Below are positions 13,107-13,226 of a stretch of 13,226 nt of DNA, in pieces (within the stretch, counting starts at the first letter, position 1; every line of letters starts with the position of its first letter). The translations under genes were made by a program, and so were the position numbers. The DNA is from DASTPP01 sp035762175 (lineage in GTDB: Bacteria > Myxococcota_A > Polyangia > Polyangiales > Polyangiaceae): NCBI GenBank assembly GCA_035762175.1, contig DASTPP010000165.1:1-13226 (forward strand), given 5' to 3'. Under the pieces are notes generated by a model, which saw only the letters and a list, made by a program, of their open reading frames with translations, had not been told where the DNA came from and searched no databases.

Positions 13107-13226
13107 GCAGCGGCAGCGGCGAAGGGACCGAGCGGATCGGAGCCGGTCCGAAGGATCACTCCGACTGGCGCCAGCCGGAGACCGAGAGGGCCGCGTGGCT
13201 CGCGGCGCTCGCCGTGATAGCGTTCG
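13076..13226 (+). CDS. Hypothetical protein, N-terminal part, cut by window edge
   Basis: An ATG at 13076, inside the end of the preceding ORF, opens a frame that continues to the right edge (50 residues). It begins MADPAPERTLSSGSGEG, is polar until about residue 37, then turns hydrophobic (AAWLAALAVIAF), which looks like the start of a membrane segment. The lower-GC composition matches the ORF before it. No ribosome binding site is seen; the 31-base overlap suggests coupled translation. Too little is visible for a family. Confidence 0.45.
   Translation, partial: MADPAPERTLSSGSGEGTERIGAGPKDHSDWRQPETERAAWLAALAVIAF

Overview
The window is very GC-rich DNA with strong G/C preference at third codon positions. 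Its genes suggest a large-genome myxobacterium (Polyangiales/Sorangium-like) or a relative: a tail-anchored double-FHA protein, a PilZ protein with a long low-complexity linker, a Gly-rich Cys-rich lipoprotein with Asp residues after the lipobox, an NtrY-type kinase, and a serine-palmitoyltransferase-like enzyme. This assignment is inferred from protein character; no phylogenetic marker was tested.

Layout. (1) 1-1382, minus strand: a double-FHA tail-anchored protein, then the start of a probable Uma2-family protein that runs off the left edge. (2) 1539-3899, plus: a 786-residue protein with two PilZ-type domains, a long Ala/Gly linker, one membrane segment, an AMIN-like domain and a basic tail. 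(3) 3900-4280: a non-coding gap holding two palindrome types, each present as two mutually inverted copies. (4) 4281-6269, plus: a FAD-linked oxidase of the alkyl-DHAP synthase/GlcD type with an extra C-terminal half that looks like a degenerate second FAD-binding domain. (5) 6404-7072, minus: a lipoprotein with a GTGGS repeat. (6) 7073-7931: 859 bases without a convincing gene, ending in GC palindromes and a promoter. (7) 7932-8004: tRNA-Ala(GGC). (8) 8111-8365, plus: an 84-residue hypothetical protein. (9) 8440-10636, minus: an NtrY-like histidine kinase followed by a TlpA-like thioredoxin, a likely operon. (10) 10972-12666, plus: an alpha-oxoamine synthase, most likely serine palmitoyltransferase, with an unusual N-terminal extension; its leader has two candidate promoters and a possible 13-codon leader peptide. 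(11) 12685-12834, minus: what looks like the cut-off 3' end of a gene. (12) 12837-13226, plus: two small overlapping ORFs of visibly lower GC, the last running off the right edge.

Functionally this is not one pathway. Several products work at the envelope: a possible c-di-GMP-to-periplasm protein, a lipoprotein, a kinase/thiol-redox pair, and two enzymes that could make unusual membrane lipids (ether lipid and sphingolipid). I found no CRISPR array, transposase, phage gene or recognisable defence cassette. The best candidates for something new are the PilZ-PilZ-membrane-AMIN protein, the repeat-linked extension and leader of the SPT-like gene, the second-domain oxidase, and the abrupt junction near 12.83 kb.
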